Shown here: positions 24,133 to 25,602 of the stretch, piece by piece
Numbering within the stretch: the first letter of the stretch is position 1
Layout: every line of letters begins with the position of its first letter
NCBI GenBank assembly: GCA_003564655.1
Contig: PXES01000161.1
Location: 1 to 25,602, forward strand
Direction of reading: 5' to 3'
Origin: Paracoccaceae bacterium
Lineage (GTDB): Bacteria > Pseudomonadota > Alphaproteobacteria > Rhodobacterales > Rhodobacteraceae
Length of the DNA stretch: 25,602 bases
Notes under the pieces: model-generated
The model's database searches: none
Seen by the model: the letters and a program-made list of their open reading frames with translations, nothing else
Told to the model about the DNA's origin: nothing
Translations under genes and position numbers: made by a program

Positions 24133-25235
24133 TTGTTGCCGGACGCAGATCGCCGTCAGTTCCGCCGCCATCCGGTCGGTCACACCCGCCTGCGCAATCG
24201 GCGCGATGGGCAGACGACCCCGATCCCGAAACGCCGGATCAAGGCGCGCCTGCGCCTCGTAGAGCGCCAGCTCGCCGAGCTTTATGCCGAGATTGCGCGC
24301 CAGATCGCCAGCGACAAGGCCCTGATCGCGGCGGTCTATCTCGCCGGCACCAATACACGGCGCGTCAGGCGGGCGCTTTTCGGGCTGTTCGAGGGCGCGG
24401 TGAGCAAGGACGTGGTGAGCCGCGCCTGGCGCAGGGTGAAGCTGGACCGGGACGCCTGGTGCGCGCGCAGCCTGACAGACGAGGATATCGTCCGTCAGAT
24501 CCTGGACGGGACCGACATCCGGACCCGGCTCGACCGCAAGGCCACGAACATCTCGGTGCTGGCCGCCATCGGCGTGCGCCGCGACGGCCAGAAGGTTCTG
24601 CTTTCCATCGGAAACATGGGCGGAGAGAGCACGGCGGCCTGGCGCCAGTTTCCGGATGACCTCGATGCCCGAGGCCTGAAACGGCCCGAATTCGTGATCG
24701 TCGCGCCAGCGGCGCGCGTCCCGCGCGACGGCGCCCCGGGTCTGGAGGCCGCGCTCGTGGCGCTCTGGGGCGACGACCTTCCGATCCAGCGCTGCACGGT
24801 TCACAAGCATCGCAACCTCCTGGCCCATGCCCCGAAGCACATGCATGACGAGGTCATCGAGGACTATCGGGACATGATCCACGCCGACAGCGCAGCCGGG
24901 ATCGAGAAAAGGCGCGAGGCGTTCCTGCGCAAGTGGCGCCTCAAGTGCCGGGCGGTGGCCGAACGCCTTGAAGAGGCAGGGACGCGGCTGTTAGGTTTCA
25001 CCCGCCTCGATCCATCGCCATGGAAATCCGCCCGCACCACCAACGCCATCAAACGCCTGAACGAGGAGTTCCGCCGCCGCTATCCGAGACCCAGACCGTG
25101 CTGCCCTGCGCCGAGACCGTGCCGATGCTGCTCTGGGCGCTACTCGCGTCCGGCCAGATCCAGATGCGCAAGGTCGACGGCCGAAAGACCCTCTCTCAGC
25201 CCCGCCAGCCGATGACCCTTGACCTCGCCGCCTGA
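24133..25235 (+). pseudogene. Decayed IS256-family (mutator-type) transposase
   Basis: From about 24318 the translation follows an IS256-type transposase: YLAGTNTRRVRRALFGLFEG, DVVSRAWRRVKLDRDAW, QILDGTDIRTRLDRKATNIS (first catalytic Asp), PIQRCTVHKHRNLLAHAPKH, FLRKWRLKCRAVAERLEEAG. Several defects show it is dead. Before DGAPGLE there are eight extra codons (APAARVPR) where relatives read IVDGAPGL. The TTNAIERL motif, which holds the catalytic glutamate, reads TTNAIKRLNEEF. Near 25083 a +2-type frameshift occurs: the true C-terminus, TQTVLPCAETVPMLLWALL and onward, continues in another frame to the stop at 25233-25235. The first 60 residues before 24318 are not IS256-like; they resemble the helical linker of IS110-type transposases. 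The element may have interrupted an operon with kdgK. Confidence 0.85.
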
Positions 25236-25389
25236 AAAACCGACCCTTCACACGCCCGGAGCGCGTCGCCAGGGAATTTCCACAGCATTCGCGATACGAC
25301 CGAACCGAGGCGGGGCGATACTCTTCTCGCGCACTCGGACGGCGCAGGCGCTCCGGCGCCAAACGAATTCAAATTACAAGGAGCCCATC
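25236..25389. promoter_or_regulatory. Right flank of the transposase remnant and leader of the last gene
   Basis: No gene. The first half probably still belongs to the insertion element; its terminal repeat could not be matched to a left end. The last 30 nt become AT-rich and contain AAGGAG at 25378-25383 as ribosome-binding site for the gene at 25390. Confidence 0.4.
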
Positions 25390-25602
25390 ATGAACAAGAT
25401 TTTTGCGACCGCCGCTGCCGCACTGCTCGCTACTGGTCCCGCGCTCGCCGGGGGACATCACAGCTATGCGACACTGACGCTCGCGGGGCCTGCTGCAGAG
25501 GGCTTCGCCGCGCTCGGCGGTTGGGAGGCATCGCTTTATGTCGGTGCCAAGGAGGGCGCTGAAACCTCGGGCCGGATCACCGATTGGGTGGGCGCGGAAG
25601 AC
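25390..25602 (+). CDS. Secreted protein of unknown function (start only; continues past the right edge)
   Basis: Seventy-one codons are visible. MNKIFATAAAALLATGPALA is a clear Sec signal peptide with an AxA-type cleavage site at about residue 20. The mature part begins GGHHSYATLTLAGPAAEGF and is followed by LYVGAKEGAETSGRITDWVG. The last segment faintly recalls the start of a PRC-barrel domain (xGxIxDxVxxxDG), but too little is visible to decide. AGGAG stands 6 nt before the ATG, so the start is well supported. It follows the dead transposase with a separate leader, so it is probably transcribed on its own. Confidence 0.75.
   Translation, partial: MNKIFATAAAALLATGPALAGGHHSYATLTLAGPAAEGFAALGGWEASLYVGAKEGAETSGRITDWVGAED

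Overview
The window is GC-rich, densely packed DNA with strong GC bias at third codon positions. Its gene families (TAXI-type TRAP transport, tripartite tricarboxylate transport, dimethylglycine-dehydrogenase-like flavoenzymes, a large set of acyl-CoA dehydrogenases) fit an alphaproteobacterium, most likely Rhodobacteraceae. The taxonomic call is inference from family resemblance, not from a marker gene. I see no rRNA, tRNA or CRISPR array.

Layout. (1) 1-3618, minus strand: a FAD/folate-type amine dehydrogenase followed by a ThDP enzyme of the sulfoacetaldehyde acetyltransferase family that runs off the left edge. Together they suggest catabolism of a small N-methylated amine or sulfonate. 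(2) 3619-4768: about 1.1 kb with no intact gene. It holds the C-terminal part of a metallo-beta-lactamase-fold protein (minus) and a frameshifted remnant of a TAXI solute-binding protein (plus). (3) 4769-11213, plus strand: a tight four-gene operon of fused TRAP-TAXI permease, DUF1254/DUF1214 protein, TAXI solute-binding protein and NDP-forming acyl-CoA ligase. It reads as uptake of an organic acid coupled to its activation with CoA. (4) 11223-16354: a TetR regulator, a divergent crotonase with a TTG start, two overlapping acyl-CoA dehydrogenase genes that probably form one hetero-oligomer, and a divergent LysR regulator. This looks like the beta-oxidation part of the same pathway. (5) 16394-17650: a class III PLP aminotransferase. 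(6) 17988-22330, minus strand: nitronate monooxygenase-like flavoprotein, TctC-like protein with a large internal deletion, ACAD10/11-like acyl-CoA dehydrogenase, a TctB-TctA deletion fusion, and an IclR-type regulator with an apparent second DNA-binding domain. (7) 23011-24018: 2-keto-3-deoxygluconate kinase. (8) 24133-25235: a decayed IS256-type transposase. (9) 25390 to the right edge: the start of a secreted protein.

How the genes work together. Regions 3 and 4 plausibly form one catabolic module: TRAP import, CoA ligation, dehydrogenation by the paired flavoproteins, hydration by the crotonase, with TetR and LysR control. The substrate cannot be read from the sequence. Region 6 looks like a second organic-acid module whose tripartite transporter was lost by two in-frame deletions while the enzymes and regulator stayed intact. 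Three transporter or enzyme remnants and one dead transposase in 25 kb mark this as a region of active gene turnover.
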